Part shown: positions 1-8,403 of the stretch, in pieces
How positions within the stretch are numbered: position 1 is the first letter of the stretch
Layout of the letters: each line of letters begins with the position of its first letter
From: Ohessyouella blattaphilus
Lineage (GTDB): Bacteria; Bacillota; Clostridia; Lachnospirales; Lachnospiraceae
Length of the DNA stretch: 57,894 bases
Direction: 5' to 3'
NCBI RefSeq assembly: GCF_024721265.1
Contig: NZ_JAMXOC010000021.1
Coordinates: 1 to 57,894, forward strand
Program-made: the position numbers and the translations under genes
The notes under the pieces: generated by a model
Database searches by the model: none
The model's input: the letters and a program-made list of their open reading frames with translations, nothing else
Told to the model about the DNA's origin: nothing

Positions 1-55
1 CTACCGGGCGGATTGCGGACTTACACCGGTTAGAAACGTGCGCCGCCAGGCGCAC
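1..55 (-). mobile_element. 5' end of a group IIC intron (rest lies off the left edge)
   Basis: Read on the minus strand, this stretch begins GTGCGCC at 55 and folds at once into a 7-bp hairpin (49-55 with 38-44, loop GCCA). It continues with CTAACCGGTGTAAGTCCG. This order matches the 5' end of group IIC introns such as the Oceanobacillus iheyensis one (GUGUGCC start, then a GGGUGAGAGUCCC-type segment). The position also fits: class C introns insert just downstream of terminator hairpins, and the SAM-riboswitch terminator ends a few bases before. The reverse transcriptase gene, if any, would lie to the left. The match is from memory of the family, not an alignment. Confidence 0.8.
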
Positions 56-58
56 TGC

Positions 59-97
59 AAAACAGGCAGTCCAATAAAGGACTGCCTGTTTTTCTTT
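59..97 (-). terminator. Terminator of the SAM riboswitch leader (near-symmetric)
   Basis: A perfect 10-bp stem (63-72 with 79-88) with an AATAAA loop is flanked by A and T runs, so it can act in either direction. On the minus strand it lies just downstream of the SAM-I aptamer and ends in TTTT, as expected of the riboswitch expression platform. It is also the probable 5' exon of the group IIC intron that starts at 55. Confidence 0.85.
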
Positions 98-106
98 ACA
101 ACCAAT

Positions 107-206
107 CCTTTTATTGTTCGACTAAATCGCTTCGGTTGGCACCTTCCGGTTAGGGGGTTGCCGCGGCTTCACAGATCCTGGTATCTCCACCGCTCTTAAT
201 AAAAGG
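107..206 (-). ncRNA. SAM-I riboswitch (S-box leader)
   Basis: The minus strand shows the S-box core in order: TTATTAAGAGCGGTGGAG, a P2 stem, CTGTGAAGCC, GCGGCAACC, then GGTGCCAA. The outer P1 helix pairs CCTTTTATT (198-206) with AATAAAAGG (107-115). S-adenosylmethionine binding is expected to stabilise P1 and favour the terminator at 59-97. The regulated gene, presumably for methionine or SAM synthesis or uptake, lies left of the window, and the group IIC intron now sits between leader and gene. It is not the leader of murA, which ends at 220 and is upstream on the same strand. Confidence 0.9.
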
Positions 207-219
207 TTTTTCTATTCAA

Positions 220-1512
220 TTAACTAACTCTAAATTTAAACTTTTGAATCTCTTTTTCACTAGAGACTTTCTGGATAATCGCACCTAAGCCTTTCAGCTT
301 CTCTTCAAAGCGCTCATAGCCTCTTTGGATGTAGACGATATCGTCCACAATGGTAATTCCCTCGGCCGCTAGCCCGGCGATACAAAGGGCTGCACCGGCT
401 CGCAAGTCAGGCGCGCTAACTCTGGCGCCGCTTAAGCCTTTCACACCTTCGATAGTGGCGGAATGGCCTTCAATCTTGGAAACACCACCCATTCTAGAAA
501 GCTCGTCTAAATATTTGAAACGGTTTTCGAAGATACTCTCCGTCACCGTACTGGTGCCGTTACAAAGGGAAAGCACAACGCCCATCTGGGGCTGCATATC
601 CGTCGGGAATCCGGGATACGGCAAAGTCTTTACATGAGTGCTTTTTAAGTTACCCTTGGAGACAACGCGCACAGCATCGTCAAATTCCTCTACTTCGCAG
701 CCAATCTCTTCTAGCTTAGCAATCGTGGATTCCAAATGTTTAGGAATCACGTTAAGGACGGTTACGTCTCCGCGAGTTGCCGCTGCCGCATACATGAATG
801 TCCCAGCTTCAATCTGATCCGGAATCACCGAATACTGAGTTCCGTGCAGTCTTTTCACACCGCGAATCTTAATCACATCGGTACCAGCACCTCTAATGTT
901 GGCGCCCATGCTGTTGAGGAAGTTGGCCACATCCACCACGTGGGGCTCTTTGGCAACGTTCTCCATTACCGTCAAACCTTCCGCCATGGTCGCTGCCATC
1001 ATCACGTTAATCGTCGCGCCTACGGTCACTACATCAAAGTACACGTTGCTGCCTCTAAAGACTTCGGCATCCGCTACCACTTTCCCGTGCTCAATATCGA
1101 TATCCGCACCTAGTGCCCGAAAGCCTTTCAAATGCTGATCGATTGGACGGCTCCCGATATTACAACCGCCTGGTAAAGCCACGGTGGCTCGCTTATACTT
1201 ACCGAGCATCGCTCCTAGTAAGTAGTAAGAAGCTCTTATTTTCTTGATATAATCATACTCTACGTTAAAATCAGAAATATTGCTAGCATTGATCTTAACG
1301 GTATGGCAGTCTACTCTCGTAACGGTAGCACCAATTCCTTCAATCGCCTGTAGCAATACATTTATGTCATTCACATCCGGAAGATTATCTATCAACACGG
1401 TCTCATCCGTCATAATCGCCGCAGCAATGATAGCTAGTGCCGCATTCTTTGCGCCACCTATCTCTACTTCTCCGACTAGCGGCGAACCACCTTTAATCAC
1501 ATATTGATCCAT
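220..1512 (-). CDS. murA: UDP-N-acetylglucosamine 1-carboxyvinyltransferase
   Basis: MurA transfers enolpyruvate from phosphoenolpyruvate to UDP-GlcNAc, the first committed step of peptidoglycan synthesis in the cytoplasm. The 430 residues match the usual length. The N-terminal GG..GAKNAAL segment binds substrate. The catalytic loop reads PGGCNIGSRPIDQH with the nucleophilic Cys at residue 117, so it is the Cys form expected to be fosfomycin-sensitive. AAGAGGTG lies seven bases before the ATG. The gene has its own promoter at 1560-1587 and ends 14 bases before the SAM riboswitch. Clostridia often carry two MurA paralogues; which one this is cannot be told from one window. Confidence 0.96.
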   Translation of the reverse strand: MDQYVIKGGSPLVGEVEIGGAKNAALAIIAAAIMTDETVLIDNLPDVNDINVLLQAIEGIGATVTRVDCHTVKINASNISDFNVEYDYIKKIRASYYLLGAMLGKYKRATVALPGGCNIGSRPIDQHLKGFRALGADIDIEHGKVVADAEVFRGSNVYFDVVTVGATINVMMAATMAEGLTVMENVAKEPHVVDVANFLNSMGANIRGAGTDVIKIRGVKRLHGTQYSVIPDQIEAGTFMYAAAATRGDVTVLNVIPKHLESTIAKLEEIGCEVEEFDDAVRVVSKGNLKSTHVKTLPYPGFPTDMQPQMGVVLSLCNGTSTVTESIFENRFKYLDELSRMGGVSKIEGHSATIEGVKGLSGARVSAPDLRAGAALCIAGLAAEGITIVDDIVYIQRGYERFEEKLKGLGAIIQKVSSEKEIQKFKFRVS

Positions 1513-1559
1513 TAATCACACCTCTTACGATTCTTTTCTCGCTCTACATACTCTGTGAT

Positions 1560-1587
1560 ATTATATCATAGGATTAGGGTTTGTAAA
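1560..1587 (-). promoter_or_regulatory. Predicted sigma-A promoter of murA
   Basis: The minus strand reads TTTACA (1582-1587), a 16-bp spacer and TATAAT (1560-1565), about 48 bases before the murA start codon. It lies directly after the aroK stop codon, so murA can be transcribed independently of the genes upstream. Confidence 0.65.
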
Positions 1588-2085
1588 CTATTTTTTAAAT
1601 TTCCGTAATACTTTTGTAACTATTTCATCGATGGAAAGGCCTTCGGCAGCGATCGTTACATCTGCATATTTCTCGAATAAAGGCACCCGTTCTTCGTACA
1701 AATCTTTCAAACTTTGATCCTCTTTTAAGACCACTCCCCGACCAGTGGCGCTATTGATGCGCTCATCGATAGTGACAAAAGGAACTTGTAGATAAACTAC
1801 AGTACCAATTTCTTTATAGTGATTCATTGCGCCTTCGCAATAAACCACGCTGCCACCGGGAGAAATCACGGTCCTTTCTGCCTGCACGTCAGTATTCACT
1901 TGGTCTTCAATGGCGAGAAAGCCTTCTATTCCTTGTTCATCGATAATCTCCCGCAGCAGCTTCCCTTCTTGCTCTTGAATCAGAAGATCCGTATCGATAA
2001 ACTGATAGCCTAGTCGCTTGGCAACGACCACGCCGATGGTACTCTTGCCAGAGGCTGGCATGCCGATTAATATTATATTACTCAT
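1588..2085 (-). CDS. aroK: Shikimate kinase
   Basis: The enzyme phosphorylates shikimate at O3 with ATP in the chorismate pathway. The 165 residues carry the Walker A loop GMPASGKST, the shikimate-binding DTD (FIDTD), the glycine pair in SPGGSVVY and the lid Arg in ATGRG. A longer frame runs to 2211, but the start at 2085 is chosen because it has AAGGAGA five bases upstream and begins MSNIILIGMPASGKS as in the family; the extra residues come from a hairpin-rich spacer. It sits alone between the ATPase operon and murA, with no other aromatic-pathway gene nearby. Confidence 0.93.
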   Translation of the reverse strand: MSNIILIGMPASGKSTIGVVVAKRLGYQFIDTDLLIQEQEGKLLREIIDEQGIEGFLAIEDQVNTDVQAERTVISPGGSVVYCEGAMNHYKEIGTVVYLQVPFVTIDERINSATGRGVVLKEDQSLKDLYEERVPLFEKYADVTIAAEGLSIDEIVTKVLRKFKK

Positions 2086-2102
2086 AAGTCTCCTTTTTGT
2101 TC

Positions 2103-2135
2103 TTGCAGGGGACACGTAGACCATGTCCCCAGCAA
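2103..2135 (-). repeat. Strong hairpin upstream of aroK
   Basis: TTGCAGGGGACACG (2103-2116) pairs with the mirrored arm at 2122-2135, with one mismatch and one G-U pair, around a 5-base loop. It lies 18 bases upstream of the aroK start and has no clear U-run. It may be a processing or stabilising stem between the ATPase genes and aroK. Confidence 0.6.
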
Positions 2136-2144
2136 GGGATTCAG

Positions 2145-2205
2145 ATAGCAAATCAAGAAGAGAGGGATACATGCAAAGCATGCGCCCTCTCTTCTCATCT
2201 GCTAT
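2145..2205 (-). terminator. Long hairpin at the end of the V-ATPase operon
   Basis: A long stem with perfect 11-bp (AGAAGAGAGGG/CCCTCTCTTCT) and outer 6-bp (ATAGCA/TGCTAT) blocks overlaps the stop codon of subunit D. No long U-run follows, so it may be a leaky terminator or an mRNA end stabiliser rather than a standard intrinsic terminator. Confidence 0.5.
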
Positions 2206-2852
2206 TCCCAACCATGCGCCTCTTTCAGCATCATGTCTTTTACTTTCATCAGGCGAACCTGAGAGGAACGCTCATTCTCATCTAGCTTCATGGAGATATA
2301 TTTAATATCTTCCATCGTCTGCGGAATAATTACGTGCTCGAGAGCATTTACCCGTCTTCTGGTTTTTTCAATCTCTGCGGCCATCAGTTGACACGCTTTT
2401 TCAATCTCTGCCAATTTTAACATATCCGGTAGGATATCGGCAAGGGACTTTACCGCGCCATCAAGATCACTGGAGGTAAACGCAAACCCATAAGAGTAGA
2501 TATCGTTCTCATCCGCCGTTCTGGTCTTCGTCTCAAAGACGGGGATATTAACGCTCATGACGTTTTTCTTCCCCACCTCGAGAGAGACTTCTTGCTTAGG
2601 CGCCATTAGCGCCGTATGTAAGGTCGCTTCGTCCATCCCGGCTTTCGCGATAACGAAGTTTCTATTTGCTGCGTGAATCCCGGCTTCTACACCTTTTCGC
2701 AAGTCCATATTGACCTTTACCATTTCTAAGAACTGGCGCATCAATTCGTCTCGCTTATCCTTCAGCAGCTTATGACCTTTACGAGCTGTAACCAGCTTAC
2801 GCTTCAGTCTCGTAAGCTCCATTCTGGTAGGTATTACCTGAGTAGATGCCAT
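2202..2852 (-). CDS. ntpD: V-type (Na+/H+) ATP synthase subunit D
   Basis: Subunit D is the central stalk that turns inside the A3B3 head and couples ATP turnover to the membrane rotor. The 216 residues have the typical start IPTRMELTRLKRKL and long N- and C-terminal helices forming an antiparallel coiled coil. It is the last gene of the ATPase operon, eight bases after subunit B. The gene ends within a strong hairpin (2145-2205). Confidence 0.95.
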   Translation of the reverse strand: MASTQVIPTRMELTRLKRKLVTARKGHKLLKDKRDELMRQFLEMVKVNMDLRKGVEAGIHAANRNFVIAKAGMDEATLHTALMAPKQEVSLEVGKKNVMSVNIPVFETKTRTADENDIYSYGFAFTSSDLDGAVKSLADILPDMLKLAEIEKACQLMAAEIEKTRRRVNALEHVIIPQTMEDIKYISMKLDENERSSQVRLMKVKDMMLKEAHGWE

Positions 2853-2860
2853 CTAATCAC

Positions 2861-4231
2861 CTACCCTTCATAGTACATATCTAGGTACTTCTCATCGATA
2901 CGTTTCAGCTCGCTACGCGGTAGCATCCGCAGAAGCTCCCAACCGATATCCATGGTCTCTTCAATCGAGCGATCGGTGTCATACCCCTGAGAAACGTATT
3001 CTTTTTCAAAAGCATCGGCAAAGTGAGCGTACTTAATATCCATCTCGGTAAGGGCGGCTTCACCTAAGATTACCATCAATTCCTTCGCTTCCTTACCACG
3101 AGCGTAAGCCGCGAATAACTGGTTCATCACGTTAGAGTGATCCGCTCTCGTCTTACCCTCACCAATACCCTTATCCTTTAGACGAGAAAGGGACGGCAAG
3201 ACATCGATTGGTGGCTGAATGCCTTTACGATGCAGATCTCTTCCTAGAATAATCTGACCCTCGGTAATGTAACCGGTTAAGTCAGGGATCGGGTGAGTCT
3301 TATCATCTTCTGGCATCGATAGAATCGGAATCATGGTGATACTACCGTCATGTCCCGCCTGCCGGCCAGCGCGCTCATATAACGTCGCCAAGTCAGTATA
3401 TAGGTATCCAGGATAGCCACGGCGTCCCGGCACCTCCTTACGAGCCGCAGAGACCTCTCTAAGAGCGTCTGCATAGTTCGTAATGTCAGTGAGGATAACC
3501 AGTACGTGCATATCCTTTTCAAAAGCTAAGTATTCAGCGGCTGTCAGCGCCATCCGGGGCGTTGAAATACGCTCGATAGCCGGGTCATCGGCTAAGTTGA
3601 CGAATAATACCGTTCGGTCAATAGCTCCCGTCTCTTTAAAGGACTCGACGAAGAAGTTTGATTCTTCGAAAGTGATACCCATGGCGGCAAAAACAACGGC
3701 GAACTTCTCGTCTTTTCCCCGAACCTTCGCCTGCTTAGCGATTTGCGCTGCTAAGTTGGCATGAGGCATACCAGAGCCTGAGAAAATCGGCAGCTTCTGT
3801 CCACGAACCAAGGTATTTAGTCCATCAATCGCCGATACTCCCGTCTGGATAAACTCCTGAGGATAGCTTCTAGCCGCCGGATTCATCGGCAAGCCGTTGA
3901 TGTCTCGGCGCTCATCTGGAAGGATTTCCGGGCCATCATCGATAGGACGACCAAGACCGTCAAACACTCGGCCTAGCATGTCCTCAGAAACTCCTAGTTC
4001 CATCGTCCGTCCAAAGAAACGAACCTTAGAGTTACTTAAGTTAATACCGGTAGCACTCTCGAAAAGCTGTACGAGAGCGTCACTGCCGTTAATTTCTAGT
4101 ACTTTACAACGTCTTCTTTCCCCGCTAGCTAGCTCGATTTCTCCTAGCTCGTCAAAGGTGACGTTTTCTACACCTCGCACCAACATCAAAGGGCCGGCGA
4201 CTTCTTGGATACTGCGATATTCTTTAGCCAT
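2861..4231 (-). CDS. ntpB: V-type ATP synthase subunit B (non-catalytic)
   Basis: Subunit B alternates with subunit A in the hexameric head and forms part of the nucleotide pockets without being the main catalytic chain. The 456 residues fit the family. The P-loop position reads SGSGMPHA instead of GxxxxGKT, the normal B-subunit condition. It begins two bases after subunit A ends, so the two are probably coupled in translation to give equal amounts. Confidence 0.96.
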   Translation of the reverse strand: MAKEYRSIQEVAGPLMLVRGVENVTFDELGEIELASGERRRCKVLEINGSDALVQLFESATGINLSNSKVRFFGRTMELGVSEDMLGRVFDGLGRPIDDGPEILPDERRDINGLPMNPAARSYPQEFIQTGVSAIDGLNTLVRGQKLPIFSGSGMPHANLAAQIAKQAKVRGKDEKFAVVFAAMGITFEESNFFVESFKETGAIDRTVLFVNLADDPAIERISTPRMALTAAEYLAFEKDMHVLVILTDITNYADALREVSAARKEVPGRRGYPGYLYTDLATLYERAGRQAGHDGSITMIPILSMPEDDKTHPIPDLTGYITEGQIILGRDLHRKGIQPPIDVLPSLSRLKDKGIGEGKTRADHSNVMNQLFAAYARGKEAKELMVILGEAALTEMDIKYAHFADAFEKEYVSQGYDTDRSIEETMDIGWELLRMLPRSELKRIDEKYLDMYYEG

Positions 4232-4233
4232 TT

Positions 4234-6000
4234 TTAGTTGCCCTCCTTTCCTAGTGCGTGTCCGATTTCATTATCTAAATCTTTCATAACATTCTCGTAT
4301 TCAGTCTCAATATCGGCGTTATCTGTATACTTATAACGACCGATTTTTTCTCTTACCGGAAGACCGATTAGCTGATTAATACTCGCACCCTCTTTCAGCG
4401 CTTCATTGGCTTTTTCATAGTACGCCAGTACTAGTTTCATCAATAAGAACTGCTTCGGCAGGGAAGTATACGTATCCACTTCGTGGAAGGAGTTCTGATG
4501 TAAGAAGTCCTCACGAATCGACCGGGCTGCTTCCATTTTTAGGCGGTCTGCTGCCGATAAGGCGTCCATACCAACCATCTTTACGATTTCGTCTAACTCT
4601 GCCTCTTCCGTTAGGAGATTCATCATTTTCTGACGATCTTCCATCCACTCTGGCGATACTTCCTTATCAAACCATTTGCCCATATCATCTAAGTAAAGGG
4701 AATAGCTCGTAAGCCAGTTAATCGCTGGGAAATGCCGCTTATAAGCAAGAGCTGAGTCCAGTCCCCAGAACACCTTTACAATTCGTAGAGTCGCTTGGGA
4801 TACTGGCTCCGAAATATCACCACCTGGAGGTGATACGGCGCCGATTACCGATAGATAACCGATTCTCTCCTGGCTTCCTAAGGTCTGCACCATTCCGGCT
4901 CTTTCATAGAACTGAGCTAAGCGTGAACCTAGGTAAGCCGGATAGCCTTCTTCACCAGGCATTTCTTCTAGACGACCTGACATCTCACGAAGAGCCTCTG
5001 CCCATCTTGAAGTCGAGTCTGCCATGAGGGCTACGGAGTAACCCATGTCTCTAAAATACTCAGCAATGGTAATACCTGTATAGATAGACGCCTCACGGGC
5101 GGCTACCGGCATATCTGAAGTATTAGCGATTAGCACTGTCCGCTCCATCAGGGACTCGCCTGTCTTCGGGTCTTTCAGTTCTGGGAATTCATTCAGAACG
5201 TCGGTCATCTCATTTCCACGCTCACCACAACCGATATAAACCACGATATCCGCCTCTGCCCATTTCGCTAGCTGATGCTGAATCACCGTCTTACCGCTTC
5301 CAAAAGGTCCCGGTACGGCGGCTACACCACCTTTGGCAATGGGGAAAAAGGTATCGACTACTCGCTGTCCCGTTACTAGCGGCATCTGAGGTGGGAATTT
5401 CTTAACGTAAGGACGACCTTTACGAACAGGCCATCTCTGCATCATAGTAACCTCTTTATCCCCATCTTCTGTAGTAATCACCGCTACCGTCTCGGTAACA
5501 GTATACTCGCCGTCTTTAATCTCTTTAACAGTACCACTGATACCAAAGGGTACCATCACTTTATGCTCAATGATAATCGTCTCTTTCACCGTACCGATAA
5601 TATCGCCTTCGGTCACCTCATCGCCGACTTTTACCACTGGGTTAAACTGCCATTTTTTCTCTTTATTTAGAGAATCAACTTCCACCCCTCGCTTAAGGAG
5701 GTTGCCAGATTGTTTCATAATCTCATCTAGCGGACGTTGAATACCGTCATAAATACTGGTGATCAGGCCAGGGCCTAATTCTACTGACATCGGTACACCC
5801 ATAGATTCTACCGGTTCGCCTGGGCCTAGTCCTGAAGTCTCCTCGTAAACCTGAATAGAAGCTTCGTCTCCATGTATTTCAATTATTTCACCGATGAGTC
5901 TCTGTTCGCTTACACGGACCACGTCAAACATATTGGCGTCCCGCATACCGCTAGCGATAACCAGAGGTCCGGCTACTTTTTTTATCGTTCCCGTACTCAT
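4234..6000 (-). CDS. ntpA: V-type ATP synthase catalytic subunit A
   Basis: Subunit A binds and hydrolyses (or makes) ATP in the head. The 588 residues show the N-terminal beta barrel ([12 protein letters not shown]), the extra bulge domain found only in V/A types (about residues 115-185), the Walker A loop GPFGSGKT near residue 231, and the GERGNEM and SRWAEALRE segments. It lies 26 bases after subunit F and two bases before subunit B. The ribosome site is weak (AAAGGAACGGTGA lies rather far from the ATG). Confidence 0.97.
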   Translation of the reverse strand: MSTGTIKKVAGPLVIASGMRDANMFDVVRVSEQRLIGEIIEIHGDEASIQVYEETSGLGPGEPVESMGVPMSVELGPGLITSIYDGIQRPLDEIMKQSGNLLKRGVEVDSLNKEKKWQFNPVVKVGDEVTEGDIIGTVKETIIIEHKVMVPFGISGTVKEIKDGEYTVTETVAVITTEDGDKEVTMMQRWPVRKGRPYVKKFPPQMPLVTGQRVVDTFFPIAKGGVAAVPGPFGSGKTVIQHQLAKWAEADIVVYIGCGERGNEMTDVLNEFPELKDPKTGESLMERTVLIANTSDMPVAAREASIYTGITIAEYFRDMGYSVALMADSTSRWAEALREMSGRLEEMPGEEGYPAYLGSRLAQFYERAGMVQTLGSQERIGYLSVIGAVSPPGGDISEPVSQATLRIVKVFWGLDSALAYKRHFPAINWLTSYSLYLDDMGKWFDKEVSPEWMEDRQKMMNLLTEEAELDEIVKMVGMDALSAADRLKMEAARSIREDFLHQNSFHEVDTYTSLPKQFLLMKLVLAYYEKANEALKEGASINQLIGLPVREKIGRYKYTDNADIETEYENVMKDLDNEIGHALGKEGN

Positions 6001-6026
6001 TTTTACAAATCACCGTTCCTTTCGTT

Positions 6027-6344
6027 TTATTCTTCGCCAAATAGTATGTCAGAACCCACCGCTTTTTCCACGGAAGCCTTTACATTCGCTACGCCATCCC
6101 CTGTGTTCCCGGTGATACCCGGAATCAGAATCAGGGCCGGTGTTATCTGTTCTTCATATTTCTCCAGCTCCGGTTGTATCTCACTTGCCAAAGCTTCGGT
6201 GATATAAATCACCCGATAATCTCCGGCAATTAATTCTTTAATCTTCTCTCCCGCACCACTTGCATCTACCGGAAAAGTTTCGATACCTAGGGTTGCAAAC
6301 CCATATATACTATCATAATCTCCTAGAACGCCGATCTTATACAT
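6027..6344 (-). CDS. ntpF: V-type ATP synthase subunit F
   Basis: Subunit F binds subunit D in the central stalk and modulates ATPase activity. The 105 residues begin MYKIGVLGDYDSIYGFATLGI, the typical Rossmann-like start, followed by YRVIYITEALA. Its start overlaps the end of subunit C by eight bases, so translational coupling is likely. Confidence 0.93.
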   Translation of the reverse strand: MYKIGVLGDYDSIYGFATLGIETFPVDASGAGEKIKELIAGDYRVIYITEALASEIQPELEKYEEQITPALILIPGITGNTGDGVANVKASVEKAVGSDILFGEE

Positions 6345-7305
6345 ACATTCGCCTTACCCTTTCCCGAATCTCCTTTTCTGGCAAATCATTTCTGATTCCT
6401 GAAAGAATAATTCGTACCGTTTTTATTTCATTCTGCCTAGCGATAACGTAAGCAAATACCGGTCCGATGGTAAAGGGGTTATATTTTTCCCCGGCGATCG
6501 TGGCAATCATCTGATTGTCGCACCAGCGCTCAAAAACAGACGCTGATTCTGCAAGCGCTTCGCCGCCTTCTTTATAGATAGTACCGCTAAGATAATCGAT
6601 AATCGCATCCCGATTGATCTGGGTCGCTTTCGCAAGAGCCGTTACATCCAGCGTCTTACAAGGCGCTAATGCTCGCTCAACAAACCCTAGATTCTTCTTC
6701 GTCGCTTCCGAACGCACGGCAATCTTGATATTAGCTACCGCCACTGTCGTCTCGGCGTAGCTCTCAATTAGCGGTTCTTTCGTCTTCTTCCCTGCCTCTA
6801 GAATCGCCTCTAGCGTCGCTCTATCAATAATCACATCCAGCAGTTGACCGTCCCCAGTCTGCATGAAAGCCTCGTAGCCCTCACTTGCTACCTCTCTCAT
6901 CATCTCCGGTAAATCTTCATAGCTCTTTTCACGGATAATCTGCAGCATTTCGGTCTGTCCGTAATGCTCATCTTCATAGAAAAACTGCGCATCTTCCTTA
7001 TTAAGACCAACGGCCTTAATCGCTGCCTTCAGATTATGAAAGCATTTGGGAAGGGTATAAACATCAAAAATCTTCTTATCGATTCCCAGTTCATCAATGA
7101 AAGACCAGGTCTTCTCTTCTTCCTTCTGGAGCATCACCTCGGCATCCGGATTCCCGTCACCGCTACCCCAGCCCTTTTCCTCAAGAAAAGTCAGCGCTTG
7201 TCTTTCATCTTTACAGTTTATCAATTGCTCGATGATCCCGTCGGAGAATAAAGAGTCTTCCATTGCTCGTACCCTAGCTACCGCATAGGTATAAAGTTCA
7301 CTCAT
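6337..7305 (-). CDS. ntpC: V-type ATP synthase subunit C
   Basis: Subunit C (eukaryotic d-type) caps the rotor ring and links it to the central stalk. The 322 residues are mostly helical, with the family start MSELYTYAVARVRAMEDSL. The frame is open to 7329, but the ATG at 7305 is chosen because AAGGAGGA lies directly upstream at ideal spacing and the residues before it are not conserved. It overlaps subunit F by eight bases at its 3' end. Confidence 0.93.
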   Translation of the reverse strand: MSELYTYAVARVRAMEDSLFSDGIIEQLINCKDERQALTFLEEKGWGSGDGNPDAEVMLQKEEEKTWSFIDELGIDKKIFDVYTLPKCFHNLKAAIKAVGLNKEDAQFFYEDEHYGQTEMLQIIREKSYEDLPEMMREVASEGYEAFMQTGDGQLLDVIIDRATLEAILEAGKKTKEPLIESYAETTVAVANIKIAVRSEATKKNLGFVERALAPCKTLDVTALAKATQINRDAIIDYLSGTIYKEGGEALAESASVFERWCDNQMIATIAGEKYNPFTIGPVFAYVIARQNEIKTVRIILSGIRNDLPEKEIRERVRRMYV

Positions 7306-7321
7306 TAAAATCCTCCTTCGG

Positions 7322-7918
7322 TTAAGCAAATAAGAGTTTATTTAATTCGTCTCTTAAATCATCCTTTTTATCGTCTAATAAAGCCGTAATTGTACAGTTT
7401 TCTTCAATTTCTCCATAAGCCAGCACAAAACCGTTCTTAATATTCTTCGGTTCTAGGCCAATCTCTAGACTACCGCCGGCACTAATTGCTTCTGCCTTTG
7501 CAGCTTCCGTAAATTCAGAAGTCAAACGTCCCAAATCCGCCTCGCTAAAATACAGAACCCCCGCCTCTGGTTTTAAATGTCCTTTCAGTATTCGCAAAAG
7601 TAGCGCTGAATACTCAGGAGCGTCCATCTCGTCCACTCGTTTAAGAGCCTCACGAAAGACAGAAGCAATCATCTCCTGCTTCGCATTTAAAATCTGGGTC
7701 CGCCGTTCCATATCGGAAGCGGCATGGCTTCGTTCTTTATACTTCGCGGTTTCGTCTGCGGATTTTTGCTGGGCTTCCTCACTTAGCTTCTTCGCTTCTG
7801 CCTCGGCCTCATCAATAATTTCCTGAGCCTCGCGCTGGGCTTCTTTAATTTTACCTTCGGCAACTTCTTTTGCCTCTAGTAAAATCTGTTCTTTTACTTT
7901 CTCTAATCCGCCTGCCAT
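7322..7918 (-). CDS. ntpE: V-type ATP synthase subunit E
   Basis: Subunit E is one half of the peripheral stalk that holds the head still against the rotor. The 198 residues start with a long Glu/Lys/Ala-rich helix (about 1-85, for example EAQREAQEIIDEAEAEAKKL) that would pair with subunit H in a coiled coil. A compact C-terminal domain binds the head. It lies 11 bases after the c-ring gene and 16 before subunit C. Confidence 0.93.
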   Translation of the reverse strand: MAGGLEKVKEQILLEAKEVAEGKIKEAQREAQEIIDEAEAEAKKLSEEAQQKSADETAKYKERSHAASDMERRTQILNAKQEMIASVFREALKRVDEMDAPEYSALLLRILKGHLKPEAGVLYFSEADLGRLTSEFTEAAKAEAISAGGSLEIGLEPKNIKNGFVLAYGEIEENCTITALLDDKKDDLRDELNKLLFA

Positions 7919-7929
7919 AACATTCTCCT

Positions 7930-8403
<474 letters not shown>

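Noticed and set aside
100-219. Possible leader or attenuator of murA
   Set aside because: It lies downstream of murA on the same strand, and its S-box order and P1 helix show it is a riboswitch for a gene further left.
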